The notes: generated by a model from the letters alone, not told the origin. 64,000 nt of DNA from Patella vulgata (GCF_932274485.2 NC_065880.2:74395730-74459729), one strand, 5' to 3'; counted from the first letter of the stretch, positions 30,806 through 45,700 are shown. Translations and numbers: made by a program.

Positions 30806-33704
30806 CTAAGATACCTGAATAATTTCCATACTTCCATGTAGTGAGTTCTGACTTCCATGAAAGGAATTCTGACTACCATGCAGTGAATTATGACTTCCAT
30901 GTAACGAACTATGACTGCCACTAGACGATATGCTGCCAGAGGACTGATAAGGGTCCGATGATCCACGACAGCGAGATGGAAAAGATTCAAACAAAGTGGG
31001 CTGAAATCGTCTTGGCAACTTAGAGTCACTGTCAGAACTGAGAATATCGTCCAGACTACGCACTTTTCGGGAGTCAAATGGTTGCTGGAATCGTAATTTG
31101 GCATTTTCCATAGCAGCACTAATTTGTTTGTAAAATTCTCGTTCTGAATATTGTCCATATAAAGATCGTTTTTCTGGAGACATTTCGCTGGGTTTTGATT
31201 TTTTGTTGCTACGTAACATGTAAGCTTCTGATGTGTCGTCCTGTGATGCACTACTGGCAGAACTTGGCGAGTCCTGACAGTCAGAACCAAGATCACATGA
31301 TGGGTAAGTTGAGAATGCGATGCTATTAGGTCGCCCTAAAGATCGTTTGGATTTATTATCTTGAGAACGTAAAATCACCTTAGTGGCATTAGTTGTTGGT
31401 GATGTAAGATTGGAACTTGAAGGAGATGAACAGTTGCTTCCGAGTGATCCTGGTGATGCTAATTCAGACCCTTTCATTTCTGTTGATGCCATTTTTTGGA
31501 CCTTGTCTTTGCGTAAAATGACTTTTCCGATGCTACACGTAGAGGTCGGTGAATATGAGGACATGGAGGTACAACTACTGTCGGAACAGTTGCTACTGAT
31601 CGACATTGGGGAATGATTATCAGATTTAACTTCGCTCTCTGTCGCACTTATATTTCTCTTGATACCCGAGACTGGCTTCACAGAACCATAATCTCTTGCC
31701 AGACATGGCGTAAAATTAAGTTTGTCCAGTGAGGTAGCTGGAAAATTATGGATCTGGGATTCCTTCTGGACCATGATTGAATCCGTGGAATCTTCCATTA
31801 CTGTAAGAAGAGAAAACTCCATCGTCGGAGACTGAAGAGAGCTGATGTTCGTGCATGATTGTGAATAAAACTTTTGCTTTTTCTTGACAGTTGATAAAGA
31901 CGACGTACTCATAAAGCTAGTTTCACCGATTTCGCTCTTAGGTTGCGGCAAAGCATTTTGTTTTGATCCCAGGATGCAATGATGTTCTCCTGAACTTTGC
32001 ATTGATATGGTTGAAAATTTCTCCAAGCTTTGAGAACCATCAGGAAATGCATTTAAATTGTTTAAACAGTTCACTTTACTCACATAATTACACTCGTCAA
32101 TAGGGAAATTATCATACAACTCAGATAACTCATTGTTTTGTCTGTGCAAATAGTTGGAGTTACAAATTCGGCTGGGTGAATTTGTCACCATCGTTTGTTC
32201 ATATCCTGTTTGTGAAAAAGCACTGTGTTGACTTTCATATCCACAATTCATCACAGATTCATGTCTGTCAAATTCAGGACTATGTTTAGACAGGCCTAAA
32301 CTTCTTGGGTTACTTGGAAATCCAGATACTGATAAAGTGTTTTGTCCACATGTAAAACCGGAGTTTGAAAAAGAGCTATCACTACTTGGAAATCCAGAAC
32401 TGCTACCTTTGTCATGCCTACTTGGAAATCCAGTGTTGGATAACGTACTTGTTCCACTTGGAAACCCAGAGTTCGACAAAGTACTGGACCCACTGGGAAG
32501 CCCAGAATTGGATAAAGTGCTTTGTCCACAAGGAAAGCCGGAACTAGATGATGTATTCTCAGTATCAGTCCTAGAGCTACTGTGACTTGGTTCTGAATTT
32601 TCGTTATTTTTACATGGAAATCCTGAATTTGAAGATGAACTTTTACTAAAGCCTTGAATTGAACTCGCACCACATGGAAAGCCATTTGGGGAGGTGGCAA
32701 AATCACTTAAAATTTCAGTACTAGACAAATCGGGTGATTCATAGGGTGAAGTTCTGTCAATTGTTTGAGAACTCCTGGCTCTATGACTAGTCCTTGTTTC
32801 AAATGAAAGAGACGAGTTACTCGTGGATAATAATTTTTCGTGTCCGTTAGGAAATCCTGGGACTGATGGTGAATGGATAGTGCTCGGCCTTGCTGTCAAG
32901 CCACCAAAAGTCACAGGTCGACTTAGTGGAAAAGATAAATAATTTGTTTGCATTCGATGACATGACGATAAACCATTGAGTGACAAAGGACGCCGTGTAT
33001 TTGATTGTCCAGGACCAGAATAGGGTTTAGTATTTGATTTCCGTTGTAGCCCCGAACGAACCAGCGGATGACTTCTATTTGTTATGAAAGTTGATAATCC
33101 ATCCAATGACATGGGTCGTTTCATTCGATGGGATCTCATCATAGGTGGGCTGTCTGGGCTTGCCAGATTGGCTGATGCCATAGGTTTCACTCCCAATGAT
33201 AACTTTAATGTTTTCGATTTTGAAACAGTTTCTCTGTTTACAGTATCAAAATCTTCATTTTTGGACATTTCTGAGACAGGTTTCCGTAACTCGACTTCAC
33301 AAGATTCAACCTCATTGATATGTTTTGATTTTTTTACTACCACACTTTCACTTGTAGACACAGATCCAAATTCACAAGTTTTACTAGCAGAACATTCAGA
33401 ATGTTTATCGGCCATAACAACATCCTCACACACCAAAAACTCATTGTGTGATTTAACATCAAATGATGTATATGTATCAAACACAAACAGCGATTTATTT
33501 ACAGGTTTGGCGTGTGGTGATGACGGACTAGAAGTTTGTAAATCCATAACAAACGGACTTGGCCAACTGTTTCGCTTAGACGCTCTCGCTTCTTTTTCTA
33601 AATCTTCTTCTATTTCCCCATGAAGTAATTTCTTTTCATATTCAAGAAGTTGACCAAGAAAGTTAAAATTTGGTGATATTGTTGGCCTTTTATCTTTAAC
33701 ATAT
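30806..33704 (-). CDS. DUSP16-like: DUSP last coding exon (end of DSP domain and long Ser-rich tail)
   Basis: 2899 nt including the TAG stop. It starts YVKDKRPTISPNFNFLGQLL, completing the DSP domain, then runs about 940 residues of low-complexity tail. Tail features are SGFPSG/SGFPCG repeats coded at about 32295-32690, several RPMSLDGL/RRPLSLNGL motifs coded near 33000-33115, Ser/Thr-Pro sites, SLGRPNSIAF, and a 7-residue repeat (NSLHGSQ) near the C-terminus. CAGGTATCT before the stop also looks like a splice donor, but the GSMEIIQVS ending argues that the stop is real. Confidence 0.95.
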
Positions 33705-36700
33705 CTGTAAATAAAATAAAAAATCTAGTAAATCTAATGGAAAATAAATATGTTAATAATATATACAGTGGCTCAGTGAGCTCTCTAACCAGGAGGTCTC
33801 AGGATTTTCGAGAGTGGTTTCCCCTTGTCTGTGGTGCAGGACAGAGGGCCTGGCAAGCAAGAGTGTCTAGTCGTTCAGATGGAACGGAAAATCAAGGGCA
33901 TGTGTGTACGTTGACGTGCTCGTAAAAGAAGTCTTGACAGCTGGAATTGAAAATGAGAGTAGGTCGTAGATGCGCTGTCTGGCAAATTTCTCTCATAACA
34001 CATTGTATGACCGTCTTCATTAGCCTGGTTGATGCTGAAAAGTGGGATGTTAAACACTGGTAAAATTCTGTTTCAATAATTTTCTTGAGTGTAGGGGTCT
34101 TTAGCAGTGGGGAGAAACCGGAGAACCTGTAGAAAACCCACAAAGTTTGACAGATGACCCTTCTCCTTGTCAAGTACAAGTGTGGGAGCGAAACCATGAT
34201 ACTTGACTCAATGACAGACCTTATGATCTAAAGTTCACACAAGATTTCACTGTACGTTACTAGATATTTGAAAAGAATTGATCTGTTGAATAAACTCACC
34301 TATAAGCATCTTCTGACATCATTTTAAGATGCCTCATGACGAAGGCAATAGCTAGAGTTGGTGAACGAGATATACCAGCTAAACAATGAACTAAAACACA
34401 ACCATTAGCTTCTCTCACCATATCTACAATATACAATTATCATCATCTCAGGTACGAACTTCTAAATTTTACAACATTTGACAAACAGAACTCAAGTAAC
34501 TGCCTTAGCTGTTGAACTGTTAAAATATGCCTGATTTTGAGTAAGTTGTTTGCTATAAATTAATATTATCATAAATATATTTAAAATATAGATGTGACGT
34601 CATCCTTTAATGTTGGTGTACCAATATTTCAACTTGCCAGTCGTACATTGAACTCACGTGACCATTTCATTGAAAGGCACATGCGGTATAGTGTCTGTAT
34701 TTTAAGTTGTTTAATGGTCTCAAGCAAGATATCACGTATTATATTAAAATACACTTTGACTAACATCCTTGCGCTGTATCAATATATTACTTAAACATGC
34801 ATTATGCAAGAGCTAAATCTGATTATTGCATGTCTTAATTTAGGCTTCAGATGTTATAGAAATTATAAATTAGATCTTTATTTAAACAACAAGACCAAAA
34901 TCAACTCTGTAGACCCACGGATGGCTCGGCTACAGCTCGGATTTAAATAGGATTTCACTAATTGATTAAATCAGATAAGGGGTAACCTGATGAAAATACG
35001 TCAGTTAGATCGAGGCTAAATGATAGAGTGTACTTAGCGAGGCCGCTGTAAAGCGTTTCCGTATGCCATTGAAAACTTTACTTGATAATCGAGATATGTA
35101 GGTGGAGTTAACGCCTGTCAATCAAACGTTTGGCGAAGGTGAAGACACATTTCGCTACCATTTCTAGGCAAATATTACAACGATGATAACTATGTTCAGA
35201 ATAAAGTAATTTGACTGAATTTTTCAATATATTCTTCTTTCATCATCTACTTTTGAACTGTTATAGCAAGAATGGCCAACTCTCTATAAATATCTCCCAT
35301 AATGTATCTTTAATCTCGACCATTAAACCACATATATACCCACATATTTATACTTTTGTGTACATAGAATTTAACAGATAATAACAATGGACAGCTTTAG
35401 TTTGATATTTTCTTAATTACTGGTAGATAATAAGTAATTACTGTACCAATGCTGGAAATAAGGCAGCTGTCACAGACAATGTCAAGCACAGAGTATGGTT
35501 TTGTCAGGTACCAAATCGAAGGTGTCTGTCATTTCGTCAGGCACCGATTTGTCTATTATATAAGTGTTTTTATTAAAGTGGCATTAGGTAAGATAAGATA
35601 AAGAGCTGAAAATTCTTGCTATAATAGTTAAAAAATAGATAATGTGAAGGGAATATGCTGCAAATTTCAGTCAAATTACATCACTCTGAGTCAATAAATT
35701 CCCATTTCAATAACACTGCAGCCTTGATTGTCTTTGTTATAGTTGTTACGATAATAAAACGTCACGATTATTAATTTTTACGGTAACCACATACACCACA
35801 AAATATATCTAAATCTACTAAATATCGCAGTCATTCGATGGCATCCAGAGTTGATTATGGTCTTGGTAAGTTAATTAATGTCTAATTAATAATTTAGATA
35901 ACATTTCAGGCCTAAAGAAACACCTGCAATAAACAGATTTAGCTCTTGCATAATGCATCTTTAATATCTTTAACACATTGCCATGCATGACTATAATCTT
36001 TGTTTCCAGGTCTGGTAATAACTATTTCACTTTCTTACCTATAAATTGGAATGCTTCTTTGAAAAATGGTAACATCCTTTCACTATAATTGTCATTGATA
36101 GGGATTCTTTTAAAGTGTGCATCTTGAATAAATGGAGGCTTTGGACATGATAGGCTTACATTCAAGATATATGTAATACCATTGACCTAAAAATATAAAA
36201 AAATATCATACATTTGGTAAATATCAATAATATTCTGTTTTAAACAAACACTGATTATTTATAATCAATACCGGTCAAAAGACTAAGATCAATTTGGTTA
36301 TTGATATCATTCTAATTTAGTAAGGCAATATAAAAAAAATATTTTGGTTCTCAGATAATCCTACTTCATTTAAAAGGGCTTTATTACTCTAATTACCGCA
36401 TGTAATTACCACATGTAAATATTTTTCAATTGAATAAATCCAGAAATGTGCAATAGCCTTGTTTATCGAGTATACAACCCTTATAAATGTTACTGACAAT
36501 CATAAATGATACTGGTCACTGGATAATCATCAATGTTCTTTGCACAGGTCCTTTGATAAAATAACAACACAAACACGTGTTTGTAAGGATTGTCTGAGAA
36601 CCAGGAAATTTTTTTTTCTATGACCTAACATTCATTTTTGTAAATCTTATTCTTCAAACAAAGAAACAATTACCTGAACAATTTCTTTAGATAAAGCATC

Positions 36701-39700
36701 TCTCTGAGAGCCGAGGTATAAAAATGGGAGGATACGTGTAGGTCCCACATTACTAACAGGCATACACGGTTGAGATAAGGAGGTTAGGGGGGTACACTTA
36801 TAACCACTTGTATCTTTATTCTCTATTAAAGATGGGTACATTGCTTGTAAACCCAATAAACCACCTGAAAAATAGTCAAATAATACAAAATTATAGGATT
36901 AACATACAATGAAATGTATTAGTGTTATTCACCAACAATCGTTTATTGTTCCTGTAGAAACTAAAAACTCAGAGCCCATTCCTTGTACCTGTACACTTGA
37001 TGACTTTTAGTTCAAAACCAGAAGGAATCACAAATTTAAACCTTTAGCATTTGGTGCAATTAAATATTTACTATTTCAGTTCCTTGAAAGAAAATTAGAG
37101 AAAAGTGATATATTAATACCAGTACATTCCTTAACAGGCCGAAACTGTTGTTCCTTATACCGCCTCAAACCATCTGAGATTTGTGAATAGATTTCCATAT
37201 TATAGGACCATTCAGTTTTACTGGTTTGGGGTCAGTTTTAGGGTGGTTCAGGCGATCTAAGTGCTAAATGGTTAAAGCGAATGCGATGACTTAAAGCAGC
37301 ACCTGTGATGAAATAACATAAGTAATTCAATCTTACCTACACAGGTAGAACATGAAGTCAATCTACTATATACCTACAGATGTAGAAACAAGCACCTTGC
37401 CTGGTCTACATATATTTACTCTTATAACAAGACAAGAGTACAAGTTGAACAAGATGACTGTCTGTTTAATCTGTTAGTCATCGGTCAAGAACTTTGATAG
37501 TCTACCAAACTAATGTTACTACTGTACCTACATAGAGATCTAGTTATATACCTACTTTCAAGTCAAGAACTATTTGATTATATCTAAAATCTAATACACA
37601 AGTTATCCTGCAATTTGAATTAGAAGGGCAGACAGAAACTGGAAAAATTGAATGTTGAACACTTAATGAAATTAATCATATGTTAGTCTCAAAATAACTG
37701 AAGTATTGTGTTGACAAGACTTTAAACCCCATTTCATTTTGATTATGTTCAATGCATAATCTATTTAGATATGACCAACTAAATTCATTTAATTCAAAAC
37801 TACATATATATCAATAATTACATGATACATTTACAATAATCAATATCTTATAATAACATGTCTCCATTAAACAGATCCATAGTGGCATGCCTGTAACCAT
37901 TTTAAAACTGTGTCATACTTTCAGATAAAGTGAGAGAGAGAAAATGGGGTTTAACGTCGACACACACGAGGTCATTTTGGGACTAACATACAGAGTGGTT
38001 CAATTTTATTTCAATATTTCATAACAGTGGGAAGAAACTAAAGGACCCAGAGAAAACCCATAAGGTTAGGCAGGTTACACCTTGTCACGTACATGTGAGG
38101 ACTCCAATTATGCCACTTTGTCATTTTGGGACTAACATACAGTGGTTCAATTTTATTTCAATAATTCACATGCTCATAGGGATCTTTAACAGTGGGAAGA
38201 AACTGGAGGACCCAGAGAAAACCCACGAGATTAGGCAGGTTACACCTTGTCACGTACACGTGGGGAATCCATGAAATGAAATGAAAATGAAATGAAATGG
38301 GGTTTAACGTCCTACTGTTCTGCTATAATACTGGGCTAATGAAGACGGGCATACGCCATACAGTGTGCTATGACGGAAATTTTGCCCGGGCAGCGCCACT
38401 ATTACCTACTCTTATATCAAATTCCAACTGCCAAGGGATCTTTTACGTGCATTCCAATGTATACACGGGACCTCGGTTTTTCGTATCATTCAAAGGACTA
38501 GACAGCTGTCCTTGTAATCCAATTACTTCACTTGATACAATGATGGACCTTATAATGATCTAAAGCACACACGTTAAACTTTTAGATAAGTTAATCAGCT
38601 TTTCACACATGACCATCTAATACATGTGTTATAGTTTGTTGATTTTCATATTTCAAAATAGTTCTAATTCAAATCCTATGACATTTATATCTGGTGTTAT
38701 AATTACATAAAAGCTTCAGTTTCTGCTTGATCTTCTATATGCCTTACATGGTGTTTTATCTCATTAACAATTTTTGGAAGTGGGGAGGGGGCCCGGGAAT
38801 AGCAACCTGTGTTTAGATATAAATATCGACTTTTTCAAAAACAGGTCAAATGATTCTGTTAATCAAACAGTTTCAATTATTTGAAAATCAACATAAAATA
38901 CAAACTTAATGGTATGAATCGTTTAACATATTTCTTTACTAGACAAAAGCCAAATATTTTTTGGCTTAGTAAAGTTACAAGTTTTCCTTTCCCACCTTAA
39001 CAATAAATTTCACAAAATAAAAGTTTGATCCAAAAAAGTTCTCATTATACACACTATTTCAAAGGGGAGTTAATCTTATTTCTTGGTCTATATACGTGTA
39101 TCAAGTGCAGTAAATCGAAACAATCTTAGCAGATACATTCTCAGACCATGAGAAATCCACAACTTACATAAAAACTGGCTGTCGACAAACATTAACCCAC
39201 TTAAAACTAAATTACTTCAAAGCTTTTGACATTAAACTGGAAACATTCAATGCACCGAAAAGAGAAATTAAACATAAAAATAGTTCCATAAATGCTACAA
39301 GATTCTTAATTCCGCAGGATGTGAATGCAGCAAATGATGTCACAGCTCATTAGTGGCGAGTAATTTAAAAACAATTACGAAGAAAAAATGGAATATTTTA
39401 GTTCGTGTATTGTGGTTGTACGGTAATATGCTGCGTAACTAAATCCTGATCTTTCAGCAGATGTTTTAACAATAACCTCTTCCAGCCATCATAGAAAGAC
39501 ATAATAAAGGGGGGATAACCAAGGTTATTCGACATTCCTGTGGTTTTCTATGTGTCTGTATAAGTTATATTATATAAACAAGCTAACATGTGGCTATCTG
39601 TTTATCTTGACATGTAGCTAATCAACAACTGCTTGTGGTTAAATCCTATACCACTCATTCTATCTCATGATTTATTGACACATCAAACCATCATTGTTTA

Positions 39701-42700
39701 TTACCCTTGGTCAAACATTTTTTGAATTAATTATCGTAGATTGTGGTAATATTTTTCTAACAATACAAGATAACTTCAGATCATAAATATCCAATGACAA
39801 TGACACTATGACAGACTGGTATAACCTATATATAGTAACTGTGTATTCAATTTTCAAGAAACAAACCACACCAAATGACTCAAATGTTTAAAGGGTTAAA
39901 CATCCACTCAACACAAACTCGGTCATTTCGGGACTAACATATGATTGAATTTGAATTCAATTATTCTCTTGCTCGTAGGGGTCTTTGGCAGTGGGAGGAA
40001 TACAGGAGGACCCCGAGATAACCCACGAGGTCGGACAGGCGACCCTATTCCAAGTGTGGACTCTCAACCACACCACTTGACTCAAAGACAGTCCTTATGA
40101 TCTAAAGTGCACACATTAAACCATTCAGCCACCCGACCCCCTGTTGTGAAGACAAAACTCACCTTTCAGGAATGTAACATAGGTAAAAACTTGTGTTAGT
40201 TTGGAGAGTAATATGTAGACAAAATTATCATCTGTAAAATATGTAGGATCCTCGGTACATTGATCATAGACTATTATATACCAACTATCATCGATATCTA
40301 TCTGACATGTCTGGGTAAGCAAGTCTTTTACTCGAACCTGAAAATATACAAACAAATTTATAAAATTAATAAATGAAATGGGTTTAACAAGTCTTTTACT
40401 CGAACCTGAAAATATACAAACAAATTTATAAAGTTAATAAATGAAATATGTTTAACGACCAACTTTTCTGCAACTACTGGGCTAATGAAGACAGGTATAC
40501 GCCATACAGTGAGCTAATAGGACAATTTTGCCTGGACAGTAATTGAATTCTTTTAGTTTTACGTGTGCAGGACCTTAGGTTTTCATCCCATCCCATCCAT
40601 CCTGCAACATTGACAAGGAGAAACCACACTAGAAAATCCTGGGGATTTCCTGATTAGTCAATCAGCAACATATTCTCGAAGCCACCATGGCTCCTTATAG
40701 AGTTTAAGTTTATATAGTTGATATCAAGCAGAGAATCATATTGTATAATGAAGTATTTTCAAATGGAACCAAGTCTGAAAATAAACCACTTGTCACAGAG
40801 GTGTCTGTCATTTTGTCTTCTTGTTCTTTTATTGATACATTTAATAAATATCTGGCACAACGTTAAAAATGTCACGTAAAACTTATATCTATAAGTAAAT
40901 TCAACCAAAGTAAATTTCATTGTTCTATTTGCTGCACTAAATATACATGTATAGAAACAATATTTCACATTTGAAAAATCTAATTCATCTGGTTAATTCC
41001 TTTTTGTTTATGAATACAATCAAAATCATAATGTTGGGATGAATTTTACTTCCATTACATATATTTGTACCCATATGTGACTATTTTGAAAAACAAATCT
41101 TCCACAATTAACCCCATAGAAATTATTATGTACAATAATAAGGCCACATCAATTCGATTTTTTGTTCTTCGGGAACAACTGTTAAAATGTTCCTTCTTAT
41201 TTCTTTTGGAAAAAAAACTTATTTAAAGTTGCAATTTCATATGTTCTAAGGAGGTCAAAACATAATTATTTCTATGTCTTTTGCTCAATAGGTTGTCAAC
41301 TCACTATTATACGATCATAGGTTATCTTTCTCACACTTAAGAATCTTCACACCGGAAATAATAACACAATTACCTCCCTTGTTTTCCTATTCCCCACCAT
41401 GGAATAGCTATCTTCAAACGTTTGAATTTGATGTTGAAAATGATATTTTTGCCAATTCCTCAACTGGCAATAGTGAATTATAGGATTTTTCTTTAACAAG
41501 GTAGGACTGTTTATAGATACCATCCATTTTAGGGCTTTATTTTAATACATTTTAAAAATATAACTTAAAAATATGAAATTGTAACTTTAAAAACCAATTG
41601 GTTGTGCTGTTCAAAAGCTTTCAGTTCCAAATTTTAAAATAAAACATCATTCACATGATTCAAGCAGCTTTTTATTTATCAAGTCCCCAAAGAATAGAAA
41701 ATCAAATTGGTGAGGCCTAATATTAATGACCTAATACACAGTGATCATGAATAATTCATCAGTTGTTTTAAATAATAGTTGTTATTTCACTTTATTTGTT
41801 CGTAAATAAATAGCCTGACATTTACACACTGTAATAAAAAATTCTCTCCTTTTTTTATTTCCCTTCCAAAGAAACACTTTTTTTTTATTTCCTTACAAAG
41901 CCAATACTCTTGTCTATAAAATAATGCTATGGGTTTTACTTACGGGAATCGGAAGAATGACTTTTTAAAACATACATGTATGAACTGAAAACCGCTCAAT
42001 CACACATACATGCACATAATAATAGGTCAGTTCGAAACTATTAGTTCAATTGTATTGTAAAAATTTTCTTCCGCGTTGGGGTCTTTAGAAGTGGGACAAA
42101 ACCAGAGGACCCAGAGAAAAACCAAAGGTTGGATATGCGACCCTACTCCTTGTCAAGTTCAAGCTGGGAATCAAAGCAATGCCATTTGACTAAATGACAG
42201 ACCGTATGATCTAAAGCACATGCATTGGACCATTCCACCACCCAACCCCCCTGCATGTAAAAGATCCCTTAAAAGTTGGAATTAGAAATACGAGTAGGAT
42301 GTAATGCCACTGTCAGGACAAAATTTCCAACAACGCATGACTTAGCCCAGTCGGTACAGAAACATAGGATATTTAATCCTATTTCATTTCATTTCTTCAA
42401 ACATAATAAATCTAAAAAACTAGGTGTGAAATAAGGAACATCAACATTCATTTCTATCACCATGTTCTTCAGATTTTTTACCATGACCCAGTATCAACAT
42501 TATTATTAGCTTAATATTGACTTTGGATAACAAATGTCTGGTTGTTGTAGATGACTAGAAAATCATCTAACTGTAACATTAAAAAAGAGACAAAGAAATA
42601 GGGTTTAACCTCCACTTGACACAAACTAGGTCATTTCAGGACTAACATATGATTCAATTTTATTTCAATAATTTGCTTGTGCATAGGCATCTTTAGCAGT

Positions 42701-45700
42701 TAGAGTAAACCGGAGAACAGACCTTATGATCTAAAGCGCATTTAAAGATGCATTACATATAATATGTAAGATTTAGTTTAAAGATAGCAATGCAAAGAAC
42801 ATATATATATCTATTTATGGTCATTTAAAGATGCCTTATGTGGGATTTTGATAAAGAGCTGGTCGTTCTTTCTATAATAGTTCAAAAAATGATAATGAAA
42901 AATGAATACATATCATTCAAGTTACTTTATTCTGAGTGAAGTGTGTGAATGTTTGAAGTTTTGACAAGAAATAGCATAATTAGTCTTGAATGTCAAATAC
43001 CACCGCTACAATAATAAACAAAGTTTTGATTTTCCACTTTAAAGAAGATATGACAGACATTGTCTAATCCAATAAATATGTCAGACATCCGATGGTCTCA
43101 AGAGTGGATTATGGGCTTGTCATGTGAACAAATGTCTAAATAATTATTCATAGAACATTTGAAGCCAGAAAAAAGGTAGTCTTTGGTGACATTTAATGGA
43201 TATTTGTGATTTACGACGATTTCATAAGATATAATTGATATATTGTTTTAAGCCCTTTAATACAATATGACAAGGACATGTAAGAAGAGCTTTAAATAGA
43301 AAACACCACATTACATTAAGGTAATATTTAATGTACAAAGTCTGGAACAAGACAATTGAACATGTGAGTTAATTAGGTTAGTAATTTTGACCAGACTTGT
43401 ATGTGTGACATTTGATAACCAGGTACAGATACACTGGTCTGAAGCCAATGGATTTCAAATGTATACATGGTTCAATTTTATTTCAATATTTCATTTGTAC
43501 GTAGGGGTCTTTAATTAACAGTCGGAGGAAACCTGAAGACCTGGAGAAAACCCATGAGGTTAGGCAGGCGACCCTACTCCTTGTCACATACAATCTTTGG
43601 ATTAAAACCATGTCACTTGACTCAACGCCACTGTGTTTCTGTGAATGAGTAGCCGATGTTGTATCTGTAGGCTTGGTATATATGGCATTGGCTCACTGAC
43701 CAAGTTGTCCTGGAGGATTTCATCGTGATAGTTGCTTAGGATTTTTCAAAATTGGACCAAAAAAAAACGTGATCCATCTGTGTACCTTTTGGTGTGCACA
43801 CGAAAAAATCTATTGACAACTTGATTCGATGAGAGTAGGTGTAAATGCTGCAGTCTGAGCAAAACTACCCAAATAGCAAATTTCCTGGTTGGAGCAGAAT
43901 AGTTAGATTTTAAACCCCATTTCATTTCTCCATTGCGAAAGCAGTCATTTTTTTATGTCTTTTGTAACGATCAACAAAAAGGTGGCCATCATCAGCAGGT
44001 CATCAATCCTCACAAATACTTTAATATTTAAACAACTATTGTCAATCAAACAAGTTATTACCTACATGTATATGATGAGTCCTATTTAATATATCAACAC
44101 TGTAAGTAATTTACCAACAAGAATTAACTGACTTCTTTTTTTAATTTATTGGGTGTATGAGTCATCATGTTGTATACATATACTAGTACCTAGTAAGAAC
44201 GCCCAAATTCTCCACACCATAACATAAACCATTGGTCTATGTTTATATGTATACTTTATCTCTTTGTACTATATTAGTACACTGCTTACTACAAATTATA
44301 GTATGTAAGGTTATATGACTGGATAAAATATGTCTGTTATCATACTTAACAAAAGGTGTTACACTTATTGAGTAAGAAAAACCACTATGTTTATTTCGTC
44401 TCTTTTTACATATATATAATATCCTACTTTCTAACATTACTACGGCCCTATCTATACATGTACTTGAATGGTAGGAGCATACAATCAAAGATTGGGATGA
44501 CAGGGCCTGAATCATAACTAAACCACAAAGTGTAACTATGTTTCAACATGTGATAATATTATGCTAAATGTATGTCATTCATACAACTTGTGTTTGATAC
44601 CTTTCAAATTTATTCTCTAATCTTATACATTAGATAAGCACGCACCAATATATGAAATGCGGTTTTTCTTTCAAGATAACATAAAAGCGCCAATTCATTA
44701 TTTTAATGCACTTTTCAATGTTTTAATTTATACTTCAAGTAGTAATATGGTTATTAATTTATAAAAACCAACTGCTTCTAGACACTTTTGCATCATGTTA
44801 AAACATACTATATTATCATCATCTACAAACTTATTGAATATTTCTCAAATACAATATTTGAAAACTCTAATTTTTAAATTGGTTATAGCTACCACAATAA
44901 TATTTGTTTACAGTACCACAATTAGCAAGAAAGACAGAGAAACAGTTTAAAACTATTGCTAGAACAGAGCTTTAAATGTCAAAATTTCTAAATTAATATA
45001 CATATTCAACAATTAGCTGGATTAAAAGGAGATTAACAAAGACAAACTATTCTGGTTTTCATAGTCTCTTTGCCACTTTAATAAAAGATCTCTTTAAACA
45101 TTTCAAGGTACATGTTGATAAAATACTTATGTTGAACAGCAAATTAGGAATCAAACCTGACTTTACCTGAATTTATGAGTTTTACAAGGTGACCCTTTGC
45201 TTGAATCCTTGATACGTCATTTAGCGCTATATGAATCCCTTGAAAACTACAATTTTGAAAGTTTAATCCATTCAATTCCATTCAATATTTGCAAAGTTAT
45301 GATAACTTGAAATTCCATTGATCTATCTTTTATTGGTAGTGGAGAAGCCTAGTCTAAATCAGATTAAATCCAAGGTGGGAGATTATCTAGAATTTGTATT
45401 TTAATTTTATTTTCTTAGTTAGATGTTAAATAATCGAGTGGATTTAGCCGTGAGAAATATGATATTTTATCAAAAACGCAAATTCTGCATCGTTACTTTA
45501 ATATTTTATCAGTTAAAAAGAAAGTTATCTGCTATCTTCCACACAGCACACACTAAGGTTGTAATACTATCAAAGTAATGCAATAATAAAGAACAGAAAT
45601 AGTGATTCCAACAACAGGTGTCTGTGCATCAAAATACATGTATATACAGGAAGTCTGACTACTAGAATCACAACTGTGCACCAAAAATATCTACAATTTC

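Noticed and set aside
30739-31296. 185-codon open frame overlapping the DUSP tail on the same strand
   Set aside because: It is a frame shadow of the Ser-rich, repeat-containing DUSP exon; no domain, and it continues past the DUSP stop only by chance.
32296-32706. Open frames on both strands with repeated GNPELDKVL- or LDFQV-type peptides
   Set aside because: They are shifted readings of the SGFP repeat array in the DUSP exon.
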